Shown here: positions 9,419-17,405 of the stretch, piece by piece
Layout: each line of letters starts with the position of its first letter
Numbering within the stretch: the stretch's first letter is position 1
Assembly: GCA_934293005.1 (NCBI GenBank)
Contig: CAKQYA010000015.1
Span: forward strand, 1 to 63,926
Origin: an uncultured Bacteroidaceae bacterium
GTDB taxonomy: Bacteria; Bacteroidota; Bacteroidia; Bacteroidales; Bacteroidaceae
Length of the DNA: 63,926 nt
Reading direction: 5' to 3'
Translations under genes and position numbers: made by a program
The notes under the pieces: generated by a model
What the model was told of the DNA's origin: nothing
The model's database searches: none
The model's input: the letters and a program-made list of their open reading frames with translations, nothing else

Positions 9419-9778
9419 TTATCTTTCTAATGTTATTTCTACTCCTGCACCTTGGCAGTCGGCACCCATTGGGGGATTCTCTTTCATCAGTCTTATTTTT
9501 ACGGTCTGTACAGAGGCAAATTCGTTGAGTATAGCTTTTGCTATTCTTCCTGCAGCGTGTTCCAGCAATTGCGATGGCTTGGACATTTCGCGCTTGATTG
9601 TGGTGAAGATGTCAGCATAGCTAATTGTGCCGTCTAAATCGTCTGTCTCTATAGCACGACTGAAGTCGGTCTCGATGCAGACGTCAATAGTGAAATATGC
9701 TCCAATGGTGAGTTCTTGTGGCATCACTCCATGATTGGCGTAGATTCTGAGGCCCTGTATTAGTATTTTGTTTGACAT
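9419..9778 (-). CDS. folB: Dihydroneopterin aldolase
   Basis: A 119-residue cytosolic enzyme of folate synthesis that cleaves 7,8-dihydroneopterin to 6-hydroxymethyl-dihydropterin and glycolaldehyde. The length and pattern fit FolB: an opening ILIQGLRIYANHGVMPQE (with the family's catalytic-region YANHGV), then TISYADIFTTIKREM, LLEHAAGRIAKAIL and a C-terminal MKENPPMGADCQGAGVEI. No other folate genes are adjacent. Confidence 0.93.
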   Translation of the reverse strand: MSNKILIQGLRIYANHGVMPQELTIGAYFTIDVCIETDFSRAIETDDLDGTISYADIFTTIKREMSKPSQLLEHAAGRIAKAILNEFASVQTVKIRLMKENPPMGADCQGAGVEITLER

Positions 9779-9930
9779 TGGTTATGTGTTGTATGGTTTT
9801 TGCAGGAAGCGGCACCAGTGCCTTTGCACATCGTTTATGACTTGCCGCTCATATTTCATTTTGTATATTTTTAAACGTTACGTGCAATTTCTTTTAAGGA
9901 AGGCATTGTATGTGCAATAGCAGGTTTGTG

Positions 9931-10590
9931 CTAATCTGTATGCTCTTTGCTGTACAGACCTTCTTCTGCTTGGTCATAGTCTACGGTGTATTTGCGTAAT
10001 GCTCTTGCCACTCCATTGGCCCAGGTGTTTATGTTTTCATTTTCTAATTGCAGCGAGCTCACGAGTTTTATCACATTGTCAAGCGGCATGCGGTAACGGA
10101 GAATGCCGCTTATGAGTTTGGCGTAGTTCCAATACTCTTTGTTGAAGCGCTCAGAAAGACCTTCGATGGTTGTCTTGTAGCCCCTGCGATTTACAAATGT
10201 AAAGTCGTAACGTTTGCTGCCATCGTTTTCAACATGCTTGATGATGTGGCCGCTTGTCACGTTCTTTGGCAGGGCAATGCCGTCCTCGTCATCAAGCACG
10301 CCTGTGAATATCTCATATGGATAGCCATCGAGCAAACCTACAAATGCCACCCATTTTTCTCTTTTGTTCTGAAATTTCACGACATCGCATTCCAAACTTA
10401 TAGGTCGTTTCTCAGCAATGTCAAACTGTGGACGAAATGAGTATATCTCATGGTCAATCAGTGTGAGCAGCTCATCTTTGTCGATGTTGTTGTCTTCTGC
10501 ATTATTGTATAATGCTTTTTTCAGCCGCTCCTCACCAAAGTTTCGAAGTATCTCCAATATGGTTGTTGATATTGTTTGTATTGATGACAT
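9931..10590 (-). CDS. Free-standing protein resembling the C-terminus of class II ribonucleotide reductase
   Basis: A 219-residue cytosolic protein. Residues about 60-205 match the pattern I know from the C-terminal region of adenosylcobalamin-dependent ribonucleotide reductases of Bacteroidetes: ECDVVKFQNKREKWVAFVGL, DGYPYEIFTG, YWNYAKLISGILRYRMPL, NTWANGVARALRKY. No catalytic barrel is present, and the zinc-binding Cys-rich tail of the full-length enzymes is missing; the only cysteine is in ECDVV. The first 55 residues are a helical lead-in of unknown role. It has its own well-formed promoter, which argues against a random remnant. It could be a decayed nrdJ 3' end kept by chance, or a small regulator or scaffold that reuses the fold. 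No reductase gene is nearby. Confidence 0.6.
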   Translation of the reverse strand: MSSIQTISTTILEILRNFGEERLKKALYNNAEDNNIDKDELLTLIDHEIYSFRPQFDIAEKRPISLECDVVKFQNKREKWVAFVGLLDGYPYEIFTGVLDDEDGIALPKNVTSGHIIKHVENDGSKRYDFTFVNRRGYKTTIEGLSERFNKEYWNYAKLISGILRYRMPLDNVIKLVSSLQLENENINTWANGVARALRKYTVDYDQAEEGLYSKEHTD

Positions 10591-10628
10591 TTATCGTTGT
10601 TTTATTGTATAGATGTGTTAACTATTGG

Positions 10629-10660
10629 CAAAAATACTCTTGTTTTCCGACATTACCAAA
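10629..10660 (-). promoter_or_regulatory. Promoter of the RNR C-terminus-like gene
   Basis: Minus-strand -33 TTTG (10657-10660), 20-nt spacer, -7 TATTTTTG (10629-10636), 39 nt before the ATG at 10590. It is divergent from the nitroreductase promoter. Confidence 0.7.
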
Positions 10661-10680
10661 AAAATGACAAAAGAAATGCT

Positions 10681-10688
10681 TATCTTTG
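10681..10688 (+). promoter_or_regulatory. -7 element upstream of the nitroreductase gene
   Basis: TATCTTTG fits the Bacteroidota -7 consensus and lies 49 nt before the ATG at 10737. No good -33 box is present at the expected distance. Confidence 0.5.
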
Positions 10689-10736
10689 CCAATAAATAAT
10701 ACATTTCATCGATAACGAGCAATAAAACGTAATTTT

Positions 10737-11477
10737 ATGGTTTCATTTGAGAATAGAAAAACAATAAGGAAGTACAAGAATGAGGACATTCCGCAAGATA
10801 AGCTTGAGCAGTTGTTATATAAGGCTTCGCGGGCTGCCACAATGGGTAATATGCAGTTGTATAGCGTTGTCATTACCCGTTCGGATGACATGAAGGAAAA
10901 GTTGTCACCGCTTCATTTTGGCCAGCCTATGGTGAAAGGAGCTCCTGTGGTGCTCACGTTTTGTGCTGATTTCAACCGTTTCACAAAATGGTGTGAACTT
11001 CGCAACGCTGATGCTGGTTATGACAATTTCTTGTCGTTTGTGAATGCCGCGAGTGATACGCTTCTTTATGTGCAGGCTTTTTGCACGTTGGCGGAGGAAG
11101 CCGGTTATGGCACTTGTTATTTGGGCACTACGCTTTATAATCCACAGGGCATTATTGATTTGTTGAAGTTGCCGAGGCTGACGTTCCCTGTTGCAACCAT
11201 TACAATTGGAGTTCCTGATGAGAATCCTGAACAGACAGACAGATTGCCTCATTTGGCTTATCTGCATAATGAGACATACCGCAATTATTCTTCCAACGAA
11301 CTCGATATAATTTATTATTATAAAGAACAGATGGAAGAGAATCAGCATTTTGTGAAGATAAATGGCAAGGAGAATCTTGCGCAAGTGTTTACTGATTGCA
11401 GATATACAAAGAAAGATAATGAAATGATGTCGTCAGGATTGCTTGATGCTTTGAAGAAGCAGGGTTTCATAGATTGA
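10737..11477 (+). CDS. Nitroreductase-family FMN oxidoreductase
   Basis: A 246-residue flavoprotein of the nitroreductase fold. The N-terminal FENRKTIRKYKNEDIP and the LLYKASRAATMGNMQLYSVVI block hold the usual FMN-phosphate contacts (the Arg pair, and Ser/Asn near residue 40). AEEAGYGTCYLGTTLYNPQGI and FPVATITIGVPDENP form the second FMN-binding region. It probably uses NAD(P)H to reduce quinones, nitro compounds or flavin; the true substrate is unknown. The C-terminal extension (about 190-246) resembles NfsA-type members. It converges on dnaA across a shared terminator. Confidence 0.85.
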   Translation: MVSFENRKTIRKYKNEDIPQDKLEQLLYKASRAATMGNMQLYSVVITRSDDMKEKLSPLHFGQPMVKGAPVVLTFCADFNRFTKWCELRNADAGYDNFLSFVNAASDTLLYVQAFCTLAEEAGYGTCYLGTTLYNPQGIIDLLKLPRLTFPVATITIGVPDENPEQTDRLPHLAYLHNETYRNYSSNELDIIYYYKEQMEENQHFVKINGKENLAQVFTDCRYTKKDNEMMSSGLLDALKKQGFID

Positions 11478-11481
11478 CAAT

Positions 11482-11525
11482 AAAAACGCCAACAGTCATG
11501 TGATTGTTGGCGTTTTTGTTTTTTT
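11482..11525. terminator. Bidirectional terminator between nitroreductase and dnaA
   Basis: A stem of AAAAACGCCAACA with TGTTGGCGTTTTT-type arms (about 11482-11497 and 11502-11516) is flanked by T-runs on both strands. It starts 5 nt after the nitroreductase stop and ends 22 nt before the dnaA stop. Confidence 0.85.
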
Positions 11526-11546
11526 ATGTCTGTATTTATGAGCCGT

Positions 11547-12956
11547 CTAACCTTTGTGTGTCTTAAGCATGCTTGTCATTTCCGCTATTTCGTTACGGGT
11601 CTTCTCGTCTACATCCATCATGTCCTTTACTTGCTTGATGGCGTGAATGACTGTGGCATGGTTGCGATTGCCTATGTTTATGCCTACCTGAACATGTGAC
11701 TTGCCTGTCAACTCGCTGGCAAGATACATTGCTATCTGCCTTGCACGTGCTATTTGCTGTGTGCGCACCCGAGAGTCAATCTGGCTTATTTTCAGATTGT
11801 ACATGTTGCATACGCATTGCTTGACATCATCTATGGTGATTGGACGGTCTTCCTTTGCTACAAATCGAGGCATGATCTTCTGGACGAGATTCATGTTGAT
11901 TCCGCAGTTGTATACAACAGAGTAGGCCATAAGTGAATTTACGAATCCTTCAAGATCTCTGACGCTGTCGTCTACATTTTCAGAGATGAACTTGAGCACG
12001 TTGGATGGTATCTTCAGACCTTCTTTCTCTACTTTGGCTGCAAGGATGCCTAAACGCAGATTCTGGTTTGGCTTTTCAATCTCAGCCTGCATTCCCCATT
12101 TGAAACGAGTGAGAAGGCGGTCTTCCAAACCTTGGATAGCTATTGGAGGACGATCGGCTGAAAGTATTATTTGTTTGCCGTTGATGTGTAGATGGTTGAA
12201 TATGTGGAAGAATGTGTTCTGCGTCTGGGTTTTCCCCGACAGTTCCTGTATGTCATCTATGATGAGCGTGTCGATGGTCTGATAGAAACGTATGAAGTCG
12301 TTTACTTTGTTTTGACGCACTGCATCTGTATATTGCACCGTAAACAGGTGGGCCGAGAGGTAAATCACTCTCATCTGTGGGTGAAGCTCCTTGATGCGCA
12401 AGCCTATGGCATTGACAAGGTGTGTCTTTCCACAGCCAGAAGGACCATAAACAAAGAATGGGTTGAATGTCTTTGCTGGATTGCTGGCAATAGATTCGCC
12501 TACAGAGCGCGCCAAGCGGTTGCTCTCGCCTTCTATGTAATTGTCAAAACGGTAATAAGGGTAGAGCTGAGAGTCGAGGTCTTGCACTTGTGGTGCTGTC
12601 ACGTCATCGGGCGACTTGCGTGCATCCTCTCGTGGTGTGCCATTGACCACCTTTGGCTCCATGTCTGTTTTCTCGGTTACGTCTCCGCCTTTCTTGTTGT
12701 TGGCAACTGATATGTTGTAATAGAGTGACTTGACCTTGTTGCCGAACACGCGCCTGAAGGTGGCTGCCATCAAGGGTAGAAAATTTTCTTCGAGAAATCT
12801 TTTTACAAATTCGCTTGGGACATCAAGCACCAACTTGCCTTCGTCGAAACTGTGAAGCTTGACGAATGCAAAAGAAGCTGCATATTGTTCTGGTGTGATA
12901 TTGTCGCGGATTATGTCCAGACAATTCTCCCACTGAATATTGTATTCTTGTCCCAT
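11547..12956 (-). CDS. dnaA: Chromosomal replication initiator protein DnaA
   Basis: A 469-residue AAA+ ATPase that binds DnaA boxes and opens the replication origin. Domain I is at the start (WENCLDIIRDNITPEQY), followed by a short linker domain II (about 85-130). The AAA+ core has Walker A GPSGCGKTHL, Walker B DTLIIDDIQEL and sensor motifs (LEDRLLTRFKWG). The C-terminal domain IV carries the DNA-binding helix (GKSHVQVGINIGNRNHATV). It is a single gene. I looked for clustered TTATCCACA-type boxes on both sides and found none, so the origin is probably elsewhere. Confidence 0.98.
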   Translation of the reverse strand: MGQEYNIQWENCLDIIRDNITPEQYAASFAFVKLHSFDEGKLVLDVPSEFVKRFLEENFLPLMAATFRRVFGNKVKSLYYNISVANNKKGGDVTEKTDMEPKVVNGTPREDARKSPDDVTAPQVQDLDSQLYPYYRFDNYIEGESNRLARSVGESIASNPAKTFNPFFVYGPSGCGKTHLVNAIGLRIKELHPQMRVIYLSAHLFTVQYTDAVRQNKVNDFIRFYQTIDTLIIDDIQELSGKTQTQNTFFHIFNHLHINGKQIILSADRPPIAIQGLEDRLLTRFKWGMQAEIEKPNQNLRLGILAAKVEKEGLKIPSNVLKFISENVDDSVRDLEGFVNSLMAYSVVYNCGINMNLVQKIMPRFVAKEDRPITIDDVKQCVCNMYNLKISQIDSRVRTQQIARARQIAMYLASELTGKSHVQVGINIGNRNHATVIHAIKQVKDMMDVDEKTRNEIAEMTSMLKTHKG

Positions 12957-13327
12957 TATGATTATTTGCTGTTTTGGTGTGCTTTAAAAATTGCGAGTGC
13001 AAAGTTACTTTTTTTTTTTGATACGGCCAAATGTTTTTTTAGTGTTATATGTTATTCTTACTATATGTTGTTTTGTCAACTTTGTTCTTTTTCAATCATT
13101 TACGTGTTATGGGTGGAAAAAAGTGAATGCTATGTGTTGTAATTCTAAAACATTGAGATATAAAAAGATATAAATAAAAAACAAAATGTAAGAAAAATGT
13201 GCTACAAATATGTTTCACGCATAAATGCTTGTTATTGACACGTTTCCTCTGTTGCACGTCTGACAGTTGCATTAAAGTCTTTTTATTTATATGGCGTTTA
13301 AATAAGATGCTGCTCTTGTTTGAAGCA
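12957..13327. other. Gap between dnaA and the FeoB-associated gene
   Basis: About 370 nt, very A/T-rich near 13140-13200, holding the dnaA promoter near its left end. No DnaA-box cluster, RNA gene or convincing small ORF is visible. Confidence 0.5.
13000..13031 (-). promoter_or_regulatory. Promoter of dnaA
   Basis: Minus-strand -33 TTTG (13028-13031), 20-nt spacer containing a run of 11 A, -7 TAACTTTG (13000-13007), 43 nt before the dnaA ATG. Confidence 0.75.
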
Positions 13328-13591
13328 TTATGGCGAATATTTGCAGCAATTATGTATATCTTCATGTATCTTGATATTACCATTGCTTAAGTTGGCACTA
13401 TTATTGATGCAATTATCGGTGTCATGGTGCTTGTGCTCATGCGGTGTCATCTTCTTTGTGCATTTGTCTGCCAATGGGCAACTGCTGCAATGGGATGCGT
13501 TCCGCCTCTCCTTATAGTGGCGATGGATGGAGCGTGCTAAGTGTGCAGTTGCCCATGATAGCACAATGAATACGATAATATACTGAATCAT
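13328..13591 (-). CDS. FeoB-associated Cys-rich membrane peptide
   Basis: An 87-residue protein when started at 13591 (MIQYIIVFIVLSWATAHL). It has one N-terminal membrane helix (residues 2-18), a basic stop-transfer segment (RSIHRHYKERR) and a Cys cluster CSSC-5 residues-C (Cys35, 38, 44). This is the arrangement of the small FeoB-associated proteins found after feoB in many anaerobes, proposed to help ferrous iron transport. The tail is longer than usual, with a His cluster HEHKHH (51-56) and a terminal CC (82-83), both plausible metal ligands. It lies 103 nt downstream of FeoAB on the same strand. The frame is open to 13636, but the earlier start would put charged residues before the helix. 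Confidence 0.8.
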   Translation of the reverse strand: MIQYIIVFIVLSWATAHLARSIHRHYKERRNASHCSSCPLADKCTKKMTPHEHKHHDTDNCINNSANLSNGNIKIHEDIHNCCKYSP

Positions 13592-13694
13592 GAATATATT
13601 TGTCCTTTTATTTGGAGACTTTGCAAGTAATTTCACTATGCTTGAGTCAAAATGAAAAAAAACATGCGCCGTCTGCTTAACATTATGTATAGCT

Positions 13695-16031
13695 TCAGAA
13701 CAGACATCCTATTTGATACACCAGCATTGACACTATCCATGCTAATGCTGTGGTGTAAAAAGCGGAGAATAGAGCCCATCGCCATTTGCCGGATTCGTTT
13801 TTTATTGCCACGCAGGCGGCAATGCAAGGCATGTAGAGAAGCACGAACAGCATAAAGCAGAATGCTGCAAGAGGACTGATCCCGCTTTTTGCTATGTCGC
13901 CGTGGTATAATACAGACATGGTGCTTGCAACAATCTCTTTGGCACCTGCGCCTGTAACTATGGCCACGCCTTCTTTCCATTGCATTCCGCATGGCTTTAT
14001 CACAGGTTCTATGAATTTGCCAATTTTGCCGATATAGCTTTGTTCTATCTGCTGGTCTTCGCTAAGAGCCTCATTGTGGGGGAAGTAACTGAGTGCCCAT
14101 ACAATTATGCTGGCCGCAAGGATGGTTGTGCCCATTTTGCGCAGATATTGTTTGCCTTTTTCCCAAGTGTGTTTGCTTACATTGGAAAATGAAGGCATGC
14201 GGTATGGCGGCAATTCCATGACAAATGGGCTGCTTTCTCCTTTTACGACGAAACGGCTGAGCAATTTTGCCATGATGATGCTGATGATTATGCCTGTCAT
14301 ATACATGGTGAGCAGTATCAAGGCAGAATGCTTGAACAATCCAGGGTTTGCAGATTTGGAGAATGCGGTGATGATGATGATGTATACAGGCAACCGCGCT
14401 GAGCATGACATGAATGGTATTATAAGCATGGTGATGAGTCGTGACTTGCGATCCTCAATCGTGCGTGTTGCCATAATGGCAGGTATGTTGCAGCCGAAAC
14501 CCATAATCATCGGTATGAATGACTTGCCGTGCAATCCCATGCGGTGCATGATCTTGTCCATTATGAAAGCGGCTCTCGCCATGTAACCACTGTCTTCCAT
14601 CCATGATATGAACATGTAGAGTATCATTATGTTAGGAAGAAATACAATAACACCTCCAACGCCATCGATTATTCCACTCACGATGAGGTCTTTAAGCGGG
14701 CCGCCTGGCATCAATGTGCTGATGTTGTCGCCAATCCATCCCACGATTTCGTCAATCCAATCCATGGGATACTGGCCGATATTGAACGTGCAGAAAAACA
14801 TTGTGTACATCAGCATGAAGAAGATAGGAAAGCCCCATAATTGATGAGTCACTATGGCGTCTATGCGTTTGGTGAGCATACGTTTGTTCTTGTTCGCTTT
14901 CTTGAATGTCTCTTTCAACGCTCCTTGTATGTAGCCGTATTTTGCGTCTGTTATCGCAGATTCGCTATCTTCACCAAGTTCCTTTTGTATTGCTTCTTGG
15001 CAATTCGCGCATTGGCTGAATATTTCGTCTTTGTTGGGCAATTGTCCTACTATATCTCTGACTTGGCTGTCATTTTCCAGCATTTTGATGGAAAGGAAGC
15101 GGACGGAATAGTTTTGGTGAGGTTCGGGATTCTTGCGAATGGCCTCCTCTATTTTGCTGATGCTGCTTTCGAGAAGCGAGCCGTGGTTGATGTGTATGTG
15201 TCTCGCTATTTTTTGTTTGCCTTCACATATTTGGATGATGCCTTCAAACAACTGCGGCACACCTTCGCCTGTGCGTGCCACTGTTGGCTGGATAGGCACG
15301 CCCAATAAAGTGCCGAGCTGCTCTATGTCGAGGTGGTTTCCGCTTTCTTTGAGTTCGTCATACATGTTTAGCGCGATGATCATTGGCACGTCCATGTCTA
15401 TCAGCTGGGTGGTTAGATAGAGATTTCGCTCAATGTTGCTTGCGTCTATCACATTGACGATGATGTCAGGGTGCTGCTCTATAATGTATTTCCTGACATA
15501 GAGCTCTTCGGGAGTGTATGTGGATAGGGAATATGTGCCAGGCAGGTCAATGCAGCTGAACTGGTAATCCTTGAATTTTGCTTTGCCCTCTTTGGCGTCA
15601 ACAGTCACGCCTGAGTAGTTTCCCACGCGTTCATGCGCTCCGCATGCCATGTTGAAGAGGCTTGTCTTGCCGCAGTTGGGATTGCCAACGAATACAGCGG
15701 TTATCTCATGGCCCTTTATTTGTGCCACATGTCTCATTATGTCATCGCAGCCTGTTGCTACGATGCCTGTTAGAGGTTCGTTCTGAGCGGCCCATGCTTT
15801 GGCCTCCTCTTCGTTGACTACTTCTATGAGTTCGGCCTCGGCCTTGCGCAGGCTTACCTCGTAGTTCATTAACTTATACTTGACTGGGTCGTGCAAAGGC
15901 GCATTGAGTATCACCTCCACATTTTGGCCTTTGATGAACCCCATTTCCACTATTCTCTTGCGGAATCCACCATGCCCCATCACTCTGACGATGACGCCCG
16001 ACTCTCCTGTCTTTAATTCTGATAACTTCAT
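13695..16031 (-). CDS. feoB: FeoA-FeoB fusion, ferrous iron transporter
   Basis: A 778-residue inner-membrane Fe2+ importer when started at 16031 (MKLSELKTGE). The reading frame is open further upstream to 16199, but that stretch has no family resemblance and contains the promoter. Residues 1-75 are a FeoA SH3-like domain. The GTPase domain follows with G1 GNPNCGKTS (115-123), switch GNYSGVTVDAKEG, G3 DLPGTYSL and G4 NMYD. The membrane part contains Gate motifs (YMARAAFIMDKIMHRMGLHG; GFGCNIPAIMATR) and ends in MPCIAACVAI and several helices. A fused FeoA is common in Bacteroidales. It is followed by the Cys-rich peptide gene and is divergent from a hemerythrin-LuxR regulator. Confidence 0.96.
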   Translation of the reverse strand: MKLSELKTGESGVIVRVMGHGGFRKRIVEMGFIKGQNVEVILNAPLHDPVKYKLMNYEVSLRKAEAELIEVVNEEEAKAWAAQNEPLTGIVATGCDDIMRHVAQIKGHEITAVFVGNPNCGKTSLFNMACGAHERVGNYSGVTVDAKEGKAKFKDYQFSCIDLPGTYSLSTYTPEELYVRKYIIEQHPDIIVNVIDASNIERNLYLTTQLIDMDVPMIIALNMYDELKESGNHLDIEQLGTLLGVPIQPTVARTGEGVPQLFEGIIQICEGKQKIARHIHINHGSLLESSISKIEEAIRKNPEPHQNYSVRFLSIKMLENDSQVRDIVGQLPNKDEIFSQCANCQEAIQKELGEDSESAITDAKYGYIQGALKETFKKANKNKRMLTKRIDAIVTHQLWGFPIFFMLMYTMFFCTFNIGQYPMDWIDEIVGWIGDNISTLMPGGPLKDLIVSGIIDGVGGVIVFLPNIMILYMFISWMEDSGYMARAAFIMDKIMHRMGLHGKSFIPMIMGFGCNIPAIMATRTIEDRKSRLITMLIIPFMSCSARLPVYIIIITAFSKSANPGLFKHSALILLTMYMTGIIISIIMAKLLSRFVVKGESSPFVMELPPYRMPSFSNVSKHTWEKGKQYLRKMGTTILAASIIVWALSYFPHNEALSEDQQIEQSYIGKIGKFIEPVIKPCGMQWKEGVAIVTGAGAKEIVASTMSVLYHGDIAKSGISPLAAFCFMLFVLLYMPCIAACVAIKNESGKWRWALFSAFYTTALAWIVSMLVYQIGCLF

Positions 16032-16168
16032 ATATACAAATGTGTGTTTGTGGTGCCGATTCTTGCAATCTGATTGAATGAGTTGCTGTTCAGCTGCAGG
16101 GACTTGAAATAGCTGTTCGAAAAAGACTATATGAAAGACTTGCGCTGATTTTCGGCAGGTTTTGGATG

Positions 16169-16200
16169 CAAAGTTACTATCTTTTGTGATATTAAGCAAT
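16169..16200 (-). promoter_or_regulatory. Promoter of feoAB
   Basis: Minus-strand -33 ATTG (16197-16200), 20-nt spacer, -7 TAACTTTG (16169-16176), giving a leader of roughly 130 nt before the ATG at 16031. Confidence 0.7.
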
Positions 16201-16249
16201 ACTCAAACGTTGGTATTTTTTTGCATGTGTCATTTTTTTGAAACAATGT

Positions 16250-16281
16250 GTTGTGAGGTACAAAAAAAAGTCATAACTTTG
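16250..16281 (+). promoter_or_regulatory. Promoter of the hemerythrin-LuxR gene
   Basis: -33 GTTG (16250-16253), 20-nt spacer, -7 TAACTTTG (16274-16281), 67 nt before the ATG at 16349. Confidence 0.72.
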
Positions 16282-16348
16282 TGCTGAGTTAATCATCGGT
16301 CCTCACAGCAAGACCTTTGCGTTAAATGAAATAAGATAATAGTCTGAT

Positions 16349-17299
16349 ATGAATGATTTGTACCAAATGGATGACAAACTTAGTTATGTGATTGCCAACG
16401 ACTATCGACTGCTGCAAGTCATGAGCCGCTTTGGAATCACTTTAGGTTTTGGCGAAAAGAGCATAAAAGAAGTGTGCCGCGAACGCGGCGTGGATGCTGA
16501 TACTTTCTTGCTTGTCATAAACTATGTGAAACAAGGAGCTCCTGACAAACTGCAGAAGGTCGACAATGTAAATCTTTCAGCTTTGTTGGCTTATCTTAAA
16601 CGCACACATGACTATTTTCTTGATTATCTATTCTCTAACATTCGTTTCCATCTTCTAAATGCCATCGACTGTTCCATGGCTAATGAGGTAGCTTTTTTAT
16701 TGCTGAAATTTTATGACGCTTATGTGGAAGAGGTCCGCAAGCACATGAAAGGGGAAGAAGAAGGGGTGTATGCTTTGGTGCAACGATTGCTCGATGGCGG
16801 TGAGGCGGAGATGGAGAGTGACCGTTTGCTGTCACGTCATCATGAAGACATTGAGATTAAGCTCCGCGAACTGAAAAAACTGTTCATACAGTATTATAAG
16901 CAGAAAGAGAATAATGAAAAGCTAAACTCTGCAATTATCAATATATACCAGGCTGAAGAAGAACTGAGTGAGCATTGTCTTGTGGAGGAAAATATATTTG
17001 TGCCAGCATATCGTCGCTTGCTTCATCAGACAAAGAACCGCATGCAGAAGAAGGTGGAAGAAAAAATTGATTCTGTTATTGAAACAGAACCTCTTTCGGA
17101 ACGAGAGAAAGAAATTGTGGCGAATGTGGCTAAAGGACTGTCAAATAAGGAAATAGCAGATCTTCTTTGCTTGTCTGTCAACACGGTCACAACACATAGG
17201 CGTAATGTAGCGCGCAAACTTCAGATACATTCATCTTCAGGATTGACCATTTACGCAATAGTGAATAAACTTGTGACATTGGAGGATATTCACATGTAG
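16349..17299 (+). CDS. RIC/hemerythrin-like domain fused to a LuxR-type DNA-binding domain
   Basis: A 316-residue protein with three parts. Residues 11-62 resemble the N-terminal domain of Ric/ScdA proteins (FGITLGFGEKSIKEVCRERG), but the paired cysteines of that domain are replaced by LGFG. Residues 80-225 are a four-helix hemerythrin-like bundle with the expected ligands: His87 (KRTHDY), His132 with Glu136-138 (KHMKGEEE), His164-165 (SRHHED) and His209 with Glu213-214 (SEHCLVEEN). Residues 249-305 are a LuxR helix-turn-helix (LSEREKEIVANVAKGLSNKEIA, then SVNTVTTHRRNVARKLQI). Ric proteins repair nitrosylated or oxidised iron centres. The fusion suggests a transcription factor sensing NO, oxygen or iron through the di-iron site (inference). 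It is divergent from feoAB. Confidence 0.85.
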   Translation: MNDLYQMDDKLSYVIANDYRLLQVMSRFGITLGFGEKSIKEVCRERGVDADTFLLVINYVKQGAPDKLQKVDNVNLSALLAYLKRTHDYFLDYLFSNIRFHLLNAIDCSMANEVAFLLLKFYDAYVEEVRKHMKGEEEGVYALVQRLLDGGEAEMESDRLLSRHHEDIEIKLRELKKLFIQYYKQKENNEKLNSAIINIYQAEEELSEHCLVEENIFVPAYRRLLHQTKNRMQKKVEEKIDSVIETEPLSEREKEIVANVAKGLSNKEIADLLCLSVNTVTTHRRNVARKLQIHSSSGLTIYAIVNKLVTLEDIHM

Positions 17300-17405
17300 A
17301 CGTTTCTACATATGCCTCTTGTGCCAGAATCAGCATGCCGACAGCAAATACGGCGCATTCAGAAATTAATCATTAAAGTGAAAACATATATTTGACAATA
17401 TAATT

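Larger units (their letters stand above)
16032..16348. other. Divergent control region between feoAB and the hemerythrin-LuxR gene
   Basis: 317 nt with one promoter for each direction (16169-16200 minus, 16250-16281 plus). The two -33 boxes are about 50 nt apart, so a single DNA-bound regulator could affect both. I do not see a clear Fur-type palindrome. Confidence 0.6.

Noticed and set aside
12957..13327. Replication origin beside dnaA
   Set aside because: The region is A/T-rich, but I find no cluster of TTATCCACA-like boxes here or on the other side of the gene.
16032..16199. Longer FeoB N-terminus from an upstream start
   Set aside because: The extra 56 residues include the promoter sequence and are not FeoA-like; the start at 16031 gives a normal FeoA domain.
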